From contig CAVSPW010000008.1 in assembly GCA_963729935.1 (NCBI GenBank), positions 1-64,000 on the forward strand: DNA of 64,000 nucleotides, written 5' to 3'. The first letter of the stretch is position 1. The number at the start of each line of letters is the position of its first letter. Source of the stretch: CAIKMD01 sp963729935. GTDB lineage: Bacteria > Pseudomonadota > Alphaproteobacteria > ATCC43930 > CGMCC-115725. The position numbers were made by a program, and so were the translations under genes. Below the pieces are notes generated by a model. The model was not told where the DNA came from and ran no database searches. It worked only from the letters and a program-made list of their open reading frames with translations. Of this stretch, positions 51,990 to 60,767 are shown one piece after another.

Positions 51990-52120
51990 GATCCTTCTCC
52001 TGGTTTCCTTGCGCACTCGACCGGAGGGTCTCGTGCGCGTTCGAACTCGTCGCGCGGCACACGGCCTTCGGCGTGAGGCGGATATTCTCGAACGTGACCG
52101 CCCGACGGATGCGGTCACCC

Positions 52121-52975
52121 TCACCGCTTCGTGATGACCACCTCCAAATATTCGCCCGGCACCACCATGGTGCCGTCCTTGGCCCGGTTGAGGCGCGCGA
52201 TCAGCGCCTCGAGATCCGCGGTCAGGCAGATCCGGTTGCTCTCGTCGAGCGCGGCGAAGGCCTTGAGCATCGGGCCGTAGAAGGTCTTGAACACCTCGAG
52301 GAAATGCTGCGGCGAGCGGTAGCGGAAGTTGAAGGAGCGCGGCTCGATCCGGGTCGCGCTCGCGCCCGCGCCGAACATCTCGGCGAGGCCTTCGCGCGTC
52401 CCCCAACGCATCGGCGATTTTACGCCCGCGGGCGGCGGCAGATATTTGCCGAGCGTCTTGAACAACTGCCCGATGAAGCCATCCGGCGTCCAATTGGCGA
52501 GACCGAGCCGGCCTTCGGATTTGCAGACCCGCAGAAGCTCGGCGGCGGCTTTGTCCTGGTCGGGCGTGAACATCACGCCGAAGGTCGAGACCACCGCATC
52601 GAAGGCGCCATCGGCGAAGGGCAGCGCCTCGGCATCGGCCTTTTGGAATTCGATGCCGAGGCCTTCGGCCGAGGCCCGCGCGCGACCGCGCTCCAACAGG
52701 CTCGGCACGTAATCCGTCGAAACGACGTCGCACCAGCGCCGCGCGGCGGCGAGGCTCATGACCCCGTTTCCGGCGGCGACGTCGAGCACGTTCCGGCCGG
52801 CCCGGAGATCGAGCGCCTCGCAGAGCTCCTCGGCGACGATCTGCAGGGTCGTGCCGATGACGGCATAGTCGCCCGAAGACCATGCGGTCTGCTGGCGCTG
52901 CTTCAACGCCGCGAGATCGGGATTGGGCGCAGCAGAGCCGGGCGGCGCGACGGAAATCAGAGTGGCCTGGGGCAT
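52121..52975 (-). CDS. Class I SAM-dependent methyltransferase
   Basis: The 284-residue protein starts MPQATLISVAPPGSAAPNPD. It has LKQRQQTAWSSGDYAVIGTT, motif I RNVLDVAAGNGVMSLAAARR, VVSTDYVPSLLERGR, LPFADGAFDAVVSTFGVMFT and RLGLANWTPDGFIGQLFK. This is a well-populated UbiE-like family of unknown substrate. The start was set by the protein boundary and a GAGAG upstream. It is divergent from a winged-helix regulator whose direct-repeat operator lies between them, so it may be that regulator's target. Confidence 0.88.
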   Translation of the reverse strand: MPQATLISVAPPGSAAPNPDLAALKQRQQTAWSSGDYAVIGTTLQIVAEELCEALDLRAGRNVLDVAAGNGVMSLAAARRWCDVVSTDYVPSLLERGRARASAEGLGIEFQKADAEALPFADGAFDAVVSTFGVMFTPDQDKAAAELLRVCKSEGRLGLANWTPDGFIGQLFKTLGKYLPPPAGVKSPMRWGTREGLAEMFGAGASATRIEPRSFNFRYRSPQHFLEVFKTFYGPMLKAFAALDESNRICLTADLEALIARLNRAKDGTMVVPGEYLEVVITKR

Positions 52976-53069
52976 TGTTCTCTCGCTTTCGGTTTCCTGG
53001 CGGTCACGGGGATCGCGACCGCGATCCGCGCAAGATGCCGTGCGCGCGAAGGAAAGACTTTGAGCGGCG

Positions 53070-53113
53070 CTTGATTTGTCCTTGAGATCGGCTTGATTAT
53101 TCCTTGAGAGCGG
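53070..53113 (+). promoter_or_regulatory. Four 11-bp direct repeats (OmpR-type operator)
   Basis: CTTGATTTGTC, CTTGAGATCGG, CTTGATTATTC and CTTGAGAGCGG follow each other without gaps, each starting CTTGA, one helical turn apart. As a pair of 22-base units they match at 19 of 22 bases. This is the layout bound head-to-tail by OmpR/PhoB-type winged helices, and the next gene encodes one. It lies between that gene and the divergent methyltransferase. Confidence 0.7.
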
Positions 53114-53140
53114 CGACGCCTTCGGTCTGAGGAGACCCAA

Positions 53141-54718
53141 TTGGAGTTTTTCTTCGCCAATCACACGCTCGATACGGACCGGCGCGAGCTTCGCCGCGGC
53201 GCCGAGCGCATTGGCGTCGAGCCGCAGGTCTTCGACCTGCTGATCTATTTGATCGAGAATCGCGATCGCGTCGTCAGCAAGGACGATCTCATCGCGGCCG
53301 TGTGGGGCGGGCGGATCGTGTCGGAATCGACCTTGACCAGCCGCGTCAACGCCGCGCGCAAGGCGATCGGCGACAGCGGCGAGGAGCAAGGCCTGATCCG
53401 CACCATCGCGCGCAAGGGCCTTCGCTTCGTCGGCGATGTCCGCGCGCGACCGGACGGCGTCGAGCCGGCACGGCAAGCCGGCCTACGTCCGGACGAGATC
53501 CACGAGCCGGCGCGCCCGGCCCTGCCCTTGCCCGACCGCCCGGCCATCGCGGTGCTCCCCTTCACCAATATGAGCGGCGATCCGGAGCAGGAATATTTCT
53601 CCGACGGCATCAGCGAGGACATCATCACCGCGCTCTCGAAGCTGCGCTGGTTCTTCGTGATCGCGCGCAACTCCTCGTTCGTCTACAAGGGCAAATCCGT
53701 CCATATGAAGCAGATCGCCGAGGAGCTCGGCGTCGGCTATGTGGTCGAGGGCAGCGTGCGCAAGGGCGGCGAGCGCGTGCGCATCACGGCGCAGCTCAAC
53801 GACGTCGCCACCGGCAGCCATCTCTGGGCCGAGCGCTACGACCGCGATCTCGCCGACGTGTTCGCGGTGCAAGACGAGATCACCGAGGCGATCGTCGCCG
53901 CCATCGAGCCGCAGCTCTACGCGGCCGAGAATTTCCGCGCGCAGCGCAAGCCGCCGGGCAGCATGGACGCCTGGGATCTGGTGATGCGCGCGCTGTCGCA
54001 TTACTGGCGCGTGACGCGGCAGGACAATGTCGTCGCCCAGGCGCTCTTGGAAAAGGCGATCATCATCGACCCGAATTACGGCCAGGCGCTCGGCGTTCTC
54101 GCCACCTCCTACACGTTCGGCGCCCATATGGGCTGGGCCGAGATGGAAAAGGTGGTGACCCTCGCCGAGCAGGCCGCGCTCACCGCGATCCGCGCCGATG
54201 GCGAGGATCCCTGGGCGCATCATGCGCTCGCCTGCGCCTATCTCTTCCAGCGGCGCTTTTCCGATTCGCTGGCGGAGTTCGAGCTGGCGCTTCGGCTCAA
54301 CCCGAATTTCTCGCTGGCGCAAGGCTTCCACGGGCTGGCGCTCGCCTATTGCGGACGCCCCGAAGAGGCCGAGCTGGCCGGACGCCGCGCCCTGCGCCTA
54401 AGCCCGCGCGATCCGTTCTCGGCCATCTTTTGCGGCATCACGGCCTACGCCCAGTTCGTCGGCCAGAACTACGCCGCCGCGATCCCGCTGGCGCGCGAGG
54501 CCGTGCGCCTGCGCGGCGATTTCGTCGGCGGCCACCGCGTGCTGACGGCCGCCGCGGCCATGGCGGGCGAGATCGAGACCGCCGTGCTCGCCTTGCAGGC
54601 GCTGCGCCGCGCGCAGCCCCATATTTCGCTCGCCTGGATCGCCGACCAAATGCCGATCCAGCGGGACGAAGACCGCGAACGGTATCTGGAAGGTTTCCGC
54701 CGCGCCGGACTGGACTAG
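53141..54718 (+). CDS. Winged-helix transcriptional regulator with TolB-like and TPR domains
   Basis: The 525-residue protein has an OmpR-type DNA-binding domain at the N-terminus (IGVEPQVFDLLIYLIENRDR, then LTSRVNAARKAIGDSGEEQG and LIRTIARKGLRFVGDV), a FlgO/TolB-like domain (PAIAVLPFTNMSGDPEQEYF, SDGISEDIITALSKLRWFFV, GVGYVVEGSVRK), and TPR-type repeats to the end. This CadC-like architecture, without a membrane segment, is common in rhizobia, with the TPR part as presumed sensor. The start is TTG after GAGGAGACC. Four 11-bp repeats just upstream suggest autoregulation. Confidence 0.88.
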   Translation: MEFFFANHTLDTDRRELRRGAERIGVEPQVFDLLIYLIENRDRVVSKDDLIAAVWGGRIVSESTLTSRVNAARKAIGDSGEEQGLIRTIARKGLRFVGDVRARPDGVEPARQAGLRPDEIHEPARPALPLPDRPAIAVLPFTNMSGDPEQEYFSDGISEDIITALSKLRWFFVIARNSSFVYKGKSVHMKQIAEELGVGYVVEGSVRKGGERVRITAQLNDVATGSHLWAERYDRDLADVFAVQDEITEAIVAAIEPQLYAAENFRAQRKPPGSMDAWDLVMRALSHYWRVTRQDNVVAQALLEKAIIIDPNYGQALGVLATSYTFGAHMGWAEMEKVVTLAEQAALTAIRADGEDPWAHHALACAYLFQRRFSDSLAEFELALRLNPNFSLAQGFHGLALAYCGRPEEAELAGRRALRLSPRDPFSAIFCGITAYAQFVGQNYAAAIPLAREAVRLRGDFVGGHRVLTAAAAMAGEIETAVLALQALRRAQPHISLAWIADQMPIQRDEDRERYLEGFRRAGLD

Positions 54719-54891
54719 GTCCGGTCGCCGGCAGCAATCGGATGCAACCGATCGGGGCAATTGCGCGGCAATCGAGAGCGCCGAACTTCGCATTGCCGCG
54801 ACGCGCATTCTCTGGCAGCATCGACTAACCAATGTCGGCAACAAAGCCGGCGCCCGGAACGACGACGTTCTGCGATAGATAGGGAGGTCAC

Positions 54892-56016
54892 ATGCAACGA
54901 ACGAGAGGATCGCGCTTCGTCTCGCGCGCCGCCGCCTTCTTGGCCGGAGCGGTCGCGCTCGCTGTGATCGCGGCGGCGCCGAGCGCCGCACCCGCGGCAC
55001 CCTATTTCCAAGGTAAGACGATCTCGGTGCTGGTCGGCTTCGGCGCGGGCGGCGGCGTCGACCTCAACGCGCGCATCGTCGCGAACTATCTCGGCAAATA
55101 CATCCCGGGCAACCCGACCGTGATCGTCAAGAACATGCCCGGCGGCAGCTCGACCAAGATGCACAACTACCTCTACGAGGTGGCGAAGGGCGATGGCGAG
55201 ACCATCGCCTATGGGCCGTGGTTCGCGGTGAGCCAGATCTTGGAGCAGCCCGGCATCAGGTTCCGCTACGAAGGCTTCACCCTGCTCGGCGCCTGGAACA
55301 CCGGCACCTACATCATGTATGGGCGCAAGGATCTGGTGCCGGGCGGCATCAAGGACCCGGTGCAGATCCTGAAGGCCAAGGACCTGAAGGTGGGCGGCCA
55401 GAACCCGTTCAACTCCTTCGACCTGCGGATGCGGCTATCCCTCGAGATGTTCGGCCTGCCCTATATTTATGTCTCGGGCTATCGCGGCTCGTCGGATATC
55501 CGCCCCGCGATCCTCAAGGGCGAGGCCAATATCGGCATCGATTCGGTCAGCGGCTGGAAATCGGTGGTGGAACCCACCATGGTCGAGCCCGGCCAAGTCG
55601 TGCCGCTCTGGTCCTTCCCCGACAAGGACGAGAACGGCAATTATCACCAGAGCAGCTCCGCCTTCGGCATTCCCAACATCATCGAGGTTTATAAGCGCGC
55701 TTTCGGAAAAGACCCCTCGGGTCCGAAATGGCAGCTCCTCGATCTCGTCCTCACGCTGACCGGGACCGCCTCGCAGCTCCTCTTGGGCCCGCCCAAAATG
55801 AACCAGGAAGCGGCCGCCGATATCCGCAAAGGATTCTACGCCATGGCCGCGAACAAAGAATTCCTCGCCGATTATCAGAAGCGCTTCGGCAACGAGCCCG
55901 TCCCGGTGAGCAAGCAGGCGACCGACAAGGTGATGGACCTTCTGCACAACATCGATCCCACTCTGAAGGCGCTTTTGAAGGCCCATGTCGAGTCCGGCAT
56001 GAAGCAGAAGTCCTAA
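54892..56016 (+). CDS. Tripartite tricarboxylate transporter substrate-binding protein (TctC/Bug)
   Basis: The 374-residue periplasmic protein has a signal peptide (ending SAAPAAP, about residue 36). TctC features are ISVLVGFGAGGGVDLNARIV, VKNMPGGSSTKMHNYLYEVA and IRPAILKGEANIGIDSVSG. Bug proteins bind carboxylates or related organics. It is followed after 109 bases by the TctA-TctB permease, so this is a complete TTT system. Confidence 0.92.
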   Translation: MQRTRGSRFVSRAAAFLAGAVALAVIAAAPSAAPAAPYFQGKTISVLVGFGAGGGVDLNARIVANYLGKYIPGNPTVIVKNMPGGSSTKMHNYLYEVAKGDGETIAYGPWFAVSQILEQPGIRFRYEGFTLLGAWNTGTYIMYGRKDLVPGGIKDPVQILKAKDLKVGGQNPFNSFDLRMRLSLEMFGLPYIYVSGYRGSSDIRPAILKGEANIGIDSVSGWKSVVEPTMVEPGQVVPLWSFPDKDENGNYHQSSSAFGIPNIIEVYKRAFGKDPSGPKWQLLDLVLTLTGTASQLLLGPPKMNQEAAADIRKGFYAMAANKEFLADYQKRFGNEPVPVSKQATDKVMDLLHNIDPTLKALLKAHVESGMKQKS

Positions 56017-56125
56017 GCGCGTGCCCATTGCGGACGGGCGCGACGTTTCCAGGTCTCGGCAACGTCGGCCGGGGCGCGCGAGGCGTTGCGCGCGGCTCGT
56101 GCGCAAGGAGGCGTGAGCGGGCCCG

Positions 56126-58123
56126 ATGTTTCACGCTTTTTTCGACGGGCTGATCCTCGTCCTTCATTGGCCAGCGATCGGATTCCTGCTGCTCGGCATG
56201 GTGCTGGGCATCTGGCTTGGCGCCGTGCCGGGCCTCGGCGGCATCCTCGGCATGGTCGTGCTGCTGCCCTTTACCTTCAACATGGAGCCGGTCTCGGCCT
56301 TCGCGCTCCTGCTCGCGCTCTATGCCGTCACCTCGACCAGCGATTCGATCACGGCCGTGATGCTCGGGATTCCGGGAACCGTCGCATCGCAAGCGACGAT
56401 CCTCGACGGCTACCCGCTCGCGAAGATGGGTCAAGCCTCGCGCGCGCTCGGCGCCGCCTTCACCGTCTCGGCCTTCGGGGGCGTGTTCGGAGCGGTGCTG
56501 CTGGCCCTCTCGCTCCCGGTGATCGAGCCTTTCATCCTCGCCTTCGGGGCGCCCGAGATCTTCATGCTCGGCATCATGGGGCTGGTGATGGTCGGGCTCT
56601 TGTCAGGCCGCTCGCTCTTGAAGGGGCTGATCGCCGCGCTCTTCGGCATTCTGCTCTCGACCATCGGCTATGCCGAAAGCGTGGCGGTGCCGCGCTACTG
56701 GTTCGGCACGACCTATCTCCTGGACGGCTTGCCGCTGGTGCCGACGGTGCTGGGCTTCTTCGCCATCCCCGAACTCCTCGACCTCGCGACGCGCAACGTC
56801 TCGATCTCCGCGATCCCGAGAGACCAGTCGGGCGGCGGCGGCATCATGGGCGGCGTGCGCGACGCGTGCCGCCATTGGTGGATCGTGCTGCGCTGCTCGG
56901 CGATCGGCACTTATATCGGCATGCTGCCGGGGCTCGGGGCCGCGATCTCGGATTGGATCGCCTACGGCCACGTCGTGCAAACCTCGCGCGACAAGTCGCA
57001 ATTCGGCAAGGGCGACATCCGCGGCGTGATCGCGCCGGAGAGCGCCAACAACTCGACCCGCGGCGGCGAGCTCATCCCGACCGTCGCCTTCGGCGTTCCG
57101 GGCAGCGTTGGCGCCGCGATCTTGCTCGGCGCCCTCGTCATCCAGGGCTTGCGGCCCGGACCCGATCTGCTGACGACGAAGCTCGACTTCACCTTCTCGC
57201 TGGTCTGGACCCTCATTATCGCCAACGTCCTCGCCGCCGGGCTCCTGATGTTATGGGCGCGTCAGGTCGCCAAGGTCGCGTTCATCGACGGGCATCTGAT
57301 CGTCCCCGGCGTCATCTGCTTCGTCTTCATGGGCGCGTGGCTCGGCGGCGCCTCGTTCGGCGACTGGATCACCTGCTTCGCGATGGGCGCGCTCGGCTAT
57401 GTGATGAAGAAGGGCGGCTGGGCGCGCCCGCCGCTGGTGCTGGCACTGGTGCTGGGGCCAATCCTCGAGACCAACTTGCACATCGCGAACCGGTCCTACA
57501 GCGGCTATAGCTGGCTCGGCAAGCCGATGGTGCTGGTCCTGCTGACGATCCTCGTCGTGATGTTCTTCTTCGTCGCGCGCGGCGTGGTGCGCACCATGCG
57601 CGAGCAGCGCCACGAACCCGAGGCGCCGACCACCTCCGCGAGCGAGGGCAGCGAGCGCAATCCGATCCTGTCGCTGCCGCTCGCGATCCTCTTCGTCGTC
57701 ATCTTCGCCTATGCCGCGCTCGACGCGCTGCAATGGCAGCCCGATATCGCGCAATTCCCCATGCTCGCATCGGTGCCGGGCTTCGTCCTCGCGGTCTGGG
57801 CCGTGGCGCGCGACGCGGGCGAGCTCAAAGCGAGGGTCCGGCGCTTTGGCAGCTTTGCCGCCGCCTCGCGCGTCGGCGTCGAGCAGGCGCTCGTCGCGCG
57901 CTCGGGCGGGTTCCTGGCCTATCTTCTCGGCCTCTTGCTCTTGGCGCCCGTCGTCGGGCAGATCGCGGCGCTCACGATCTACGTCGCCGTCTATCTCTGG
58001 CGCTGGGGCCACTACCGCTGGATGGTGAGCCTCGGCTATGCCGCCGTTGCGGCGATCGTGCTCTACGGCTTCTACGACCAGGTGCTCCACATCGAGTGGA
58101 TGGACAGCCTGCTCTTCGGCTAG
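56126..58123 (+). CDS. TctA permease fused to a TctB-like domain
   Basis: The 665-residue protein comprises a full TctA permease (about residues 1-500; GMVLGIWLGAVPGLGGILGM, LALYAVTSTSDSITAVMLGI, GIMGLVMVGLLSGRSLLKGL, GELIPTVAFGVPGSVGAAIL). After a polar linker (MREQRHEPEAPTTSASEGSE) it carries four more helices (ILFVVIFAYAALDALQ..., GFVLAVWAVARDAGEL, LAYLLGLLLLAPVVGQIAAL, LGYAAVAAIVLYGFYDQV) that correspond to TctB. No separate tctB exists, so the small subunit is fused. With the preceding TctC it imports an unidentified organic acid. Confidence 0.9.
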   Translation: MFHAFFDGLILVLHWPAIGFLLLGMVLGIWLGAVPGLGGILGMVVLLPFTFNMEPVSAFALLLALYAVTSTSDSITAVMLGIPGTVASQATILDGYPLAKMGQASRALGAAFTVSAFGGVFGAVLLALSLPVIEPFILAFGAPEIFMLGIMGLVMVGLLSGRSLLKGLIAALFGILLSTIGYAESVAVPRYWFGTTYLLDGLPLVPTVLGFFAIPELLDLATRNVSISAIPRDQSGGGGIMGGVRDACRHWWIVLRCSAIGTYIGMLPGLGAAISDWIAYGHVVQTSRDKSQFGKGDIRGVIAPESANNSTRGGELIPTVAFGVPGSVGAAILLGALVIQGLRPGPDLLTTKLDFTFSLVWTLIIANVLAAGLLMLWARQVAKVAFIDGHLIVPGVICFVFMGAWLGGASFGDWITCFAMGALGYVMKKGGWARPPLVLALVLGPILETNLHIANRSYSGYSWLGKPMVLVLLTILVVMFFFVARGVVRTMREQRHEPEAPTTSASEGSERNPILSLPLAILFVVIFAYAALDALQWQPDIAQFPMLASVPGFVLAVWAVARDAGELKARVRRFGSFAAASRVGVEQALVARSGGFLAYLLGLLLLAPVVGQIAALTIYVAVYLWRWGHYRWMVSLGYAAVAAIVLYGFYDQVLHIEWMDSLLFG

Positions 58124-58481
58124 CGCCGACGCGGCGCGTCCTCGCCGGCGCCCTCGACAGTTCGGGCCGGCGAGGTTGCCGGCTTCATGGTCGTGCGATC
58201 GTCCGCAATCTCGGCGGCGGCCTGAGGACGCCGGCGATGCGCGAGCCGGCCGAGATCGCGTGTGGCCGCCACGGCCGCGCCTTGGCGCGCAAGGCGAATT
58301 GGGCCATAATTGGATAAGTTCGATCGGCGGCCGGAAACCGCCCGATCCACGAGCGGAGGATACCACACGAGACGTGGTCTATTGGCCGGCCTGCGCGGCG
58401 CGGATTTTTCACGAGACTGCGCAAGCGCGACCGGAGCCGCCCAGGCAGCAAAGCGGCACGAAACAACGGGGAGACGAGACC
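58124..58481. other. Leader region of about 360 bases before the sulfhydrylase gene
   Basis: No ORF is convincing. ATAATTGGATAAG near 58310 is an AT-rich spot that could include a -10. CCACACGAGACGTGG (58362-58376) is a small hairpin. No SAM-I, SAM-II or SAH riboswitch pattern could be recognised by eye, although the downstream gene belongs to a family often under SAM control. Confidence 0.35.
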
Positions 58482-59774
58482 ATGCCGACCAAGAGCCAAC
58501 ACGCCGAGACCATCGTCCTTCACGCCGGCTATCGCAGCGATCCCGCGACCACCGCCGTCGCCGTGCCGATCTATCAGACGACCTCGTACCAGTTCAACTC
58601 GACCGAGCACGCCGCCAATCTCTTCGCGCTCAAGGAATTGGGCAACATCTACACCCGCATCATGAACCCGACCCAGGCCGTGCTCGAAGAGCGGCTGGCC
58701 GCGCTCGAAGGCGGCGTGGCGGCGCTGGCGCTCTCTTCGGGCCAATCGGCCTCGCTGATCGCGGTGCAGAACATCTGCCATGCCGGCGACAATTTCGTCT
58801 GCTCGACCGACATCTATGGCGGCACCTGGAACCTCTTCAAGAACACGATGGCGACGATGGGGATCGAGTGCCGCTTCGTCGATCCGGCCGATCCCGAGAA
58901 TTTCCGCCGCGCGACCGACGCCAGGACGCGCTGCTATTACGGCGAGACCTTGCCCAATCCGAAGCTCGCGGTCTTTCCGATCGCCGAGATCGCCAAGATC
59001 GGCCGCGAGATCGGCGTCCCCCTCATCGTCGACAACACCGCGGCGCCCGTCCTGTGTCAGCCGATCAAGCACGGCGCGGCCGTTTCCATGCTGTCGACGA
59101 CGAAATATATCGGCGGCCACGGCACCTCGATCGGCGGCATCATCGTCGATGGCGGCAATTTCGACTGGGAAAAGCACGCCGCGCGCTTCCCGATGCTGAA
59201 TACGCCCGATCCGAGCTATCACGGCGCGATCTGGACGCAAGCCGTGAAGCCCTTGGGGCCGATCGCCTATATCATCAAGGCGCGGGTGACCCTGCTGCGT
59301 GATGTCGGCGCGGCCATGTCGCCCTTCAACGCCTTCATGTTCATCCAGGGGCTCGAGACCTTGCCGCTGCGGATGCGCGAGCATTGCCGCAACGCCGAGG
59401 CCGTGGCGGCGCATCTCTCCAAGCACAAGAAGATCGCCAAGGTGATCTATCCGAACCTCATGTCCGGCGAGGCCAAGCGCCGCGCCGATGCCTATCTCGG
59501 CGGCCGCTATGGCGCGCTGGTCGGATTTGAATTGAAAGGCGGGCGCGAGGCCGGGCGCCGTTTCATCGAGGGGCTGGAGATGTTCTATCACGTGGCGAAT
59601 ATCGGCGATGCGCGCTCGCTCGCGATCCATCCCGCCTCGACGACGCATTCGCAATTGACGCCCGAAGAGCAGGCGCAAAGCGGCGTCTCCGACAGCTATG
59701 TGCGCCTCTCGATCGGGCTCGAGCATATCGACGACATCATCGCCGATCTCGATCAGGCGCTCGAAAAGGCGTAA
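58482..59774 (+). CDS. O-acetylhomoserine sulfhydrylase-like PLP enzyme (MetY/Cys-Met metabolism family)
   Basis: The 430-residue enzyme belongs to the Cys/Met metabolism PLP family. It has IYQTTSYQFNSTEHAANLFA, YTRIMNPTQAVLEERLAALE, D184 in LIVDNTAAP and the PLP lysine K208 in SMLSTTKYIGGHGTSIGG. Its length and the insertion around 225-260 fit O-acetylhomoserine aminocarboxypropyltransferase (MetY) rather than MetB/MetC. The start at 58482 follows GGGGAGACGAGACC. A terminator-like hairpin follows. Methionine gamma-lyase activity cannot be excluded. Confidence 0.9.
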   Translation: MPTKSQHAETIVLHAGYRSDPATTAVAVPIYQTTSYQFNSTEHAANLFALKELGNIYTRIMNPTQAVLEERLAALEGGVAALALSSGQSASLIAVQNICHAGDNFVCSTDIYGGTWNLFKNTMATMGIECRFVDPADPENFRRATDARTRCYYGETLPNPKLAVFPIAEIAKIGREIGVPLIVDNTAAPVLCQPIKHGAAVSMLSTTKYIGGHGTSIGGIIVDGGNFDWEKHAARFPMLNTPDPSYHGAIWTQAVKPLGPIAYIIKARVTLLRDVGAAMSPFNAFMFIQGLETLPLRMREHCRNAEAVAAHLSKHKKIAKVIYPNLMSGEAKRRADAYLGGRYGALVGFELKGGREAGRRFIEGLEMFYHVANIGDARSLAIHPASTTHSQLTPEEQAQSGVSDSYVRLSIGLEHIDDIIADLDQALEKA

Positions 59775-59800
59775 GCGCGCGCGGCCCGCACGCGCTTTTG
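59773..59800 (+). terminator. Terminator after the sulfhydrylase gene
   Basis: AAGCGCG (59773-59779) pairs with CGCGCTT (59791-59797), followed by TTG, with the T-run beginning inside the stem end. It lies between convergent genes. Confidence 0.45.
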
Positions 59801-59807
59801 TCGCGCG

Positions 59808-60602
59808 TCAGGGCCCGCGATAGGGGAACTCCGTCGGCCGGTATTCGTCGTCGGTCGCCGCCGCGGTGACGTAGCCGCCGTCGCAATAGAGGATCGAGCC
59901 CGTCACCCAATCCGAATCCGGGGTGGCGAGGAAAATGGCTGGGCCGACGATGTCCTCCTCGCGTCCCAACCGCCCCATCGGCAGGCGCCGCAAACGCTCG
60001 GCCTTGGCGGAGGCACTGTAGGGCGTGGCGTCGGTCGCGCCGCGCGCGAGCGCCGTGCAGTTGATCTTGTACGGGCCGAGCGCTTGCGCCATCGCGGCGG
60101 TCAGGCTGTTGACGCCGCCCCGCGCCGAGCCCCACGGCACCGCCTGGCCCGAGCCCAGCGCGCCGACGATGGAGGTGACGTTGATGATCTTCCCGCCCTT
60201 GCCGCGGCGCGCCATCTCCTTGCCGAAATGCTGGCAGGTGAGGAAATAGGCCTTGAGGCCGCGATCGAGCGCCTTGTCCCAATCCTGCTCGCGGCATTCG
60301 AAGATTTTCCCATGCCAGCCGCCTTGGGTCGTGTTGACCAGGATGTCGACGCCGTCGAGCTTGGCCAGCACGTCCTTCACCATGGCGGCGGCGTCCTCGC
60401 CGCGCGTGAGATCATAAAGACCGGTGAAGACGCGCCGGCCCGATTTACCCACGGCCTCGGCGACCCTGGCGAGCTTGGCTTCGTTCTCGGCGAAGTCGTG
60501 CAGATAGAGCTCCGCCCCTTCCCGCGCATAGCCCAAAGCGATGGCCTTGCCGAATTCCGTGCCTGCGCCGGTGATGACCGCGATTTTCTTTTCGAGCCTC
60601 AT
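59808..60602 (-). CDS. Short-chain dehydrogenase/reductase lacking the catalytic Tyr and Lys
   Basis: The 264-residue protein is a classical SDR in length and fold: cofactor motif ITGAGTEFGKAIALGYAREG, ILVNTTQGGWHGKI (for NNAG), NVTSIVGALGSGQAVPWGSA with the active-site Ser region, and the end WVTGSILYCDGGY. Where the family has Y-x3-K it has W-G-S-A-R, so both catalytic Tyr and Lys are replaced. It may have lost dehydrogenase activity or use another chemistry. GGGGGAGG precedes the ATG at 60602. Confidence 0.85.
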   Translation of the reverse strand: MRLEKKIAVITGAGTEFGKAIALGYAREGAELYLHDFAENEAKLARVAEAVGKSGRRVFTGLYDLTRGEDAAAMVKDVLAKLDGVDILVNTTQGGWHGKIFECREQDWDKALDRGLKAYFLTCQHFGKEMARRGKGGKIINVTSIVGALGSGQAVPWGSARGGVNSLTAAMAQALGPYKINCTALARGATDATPYSASAKAERLRRLPMGRLGREEDIVGPAIFLATPDSDWVTGSILYCDGGYVTAAATDDEYRPTEFPYRGP

Positions 60603-60767
60603 ATCCTCCCCCCGCTTCGATGTCGTGTTCTCTCGACTGTGCGCGCACTCGCGGCCCCGAGTCCAGCCGCAATCGACGCCGCTTCGCGGCATTGCGATTG
60701 ACCCGCGGCCGCGGGAGGGGCTAGCCTTCTGAACGCCAAGAAGCAAAACGAACCGGGAGGAAGACCG

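Noticed and set aside
58124..58481. Possible SAM or SAH riboswitch before the sulfhydrylase gene
   Set aside because: The family is often so regulated, but no conserved core of SAM-I, SAM-II or SAH aptamers could be found by eye. A covariance-model search would decide.
58185..59726. A 513-residue minus-strand frame opposite the sulfhydrylase gene
   Set aside because: Shadow of a PLP enzyme with all expected motifs on the plus strand.
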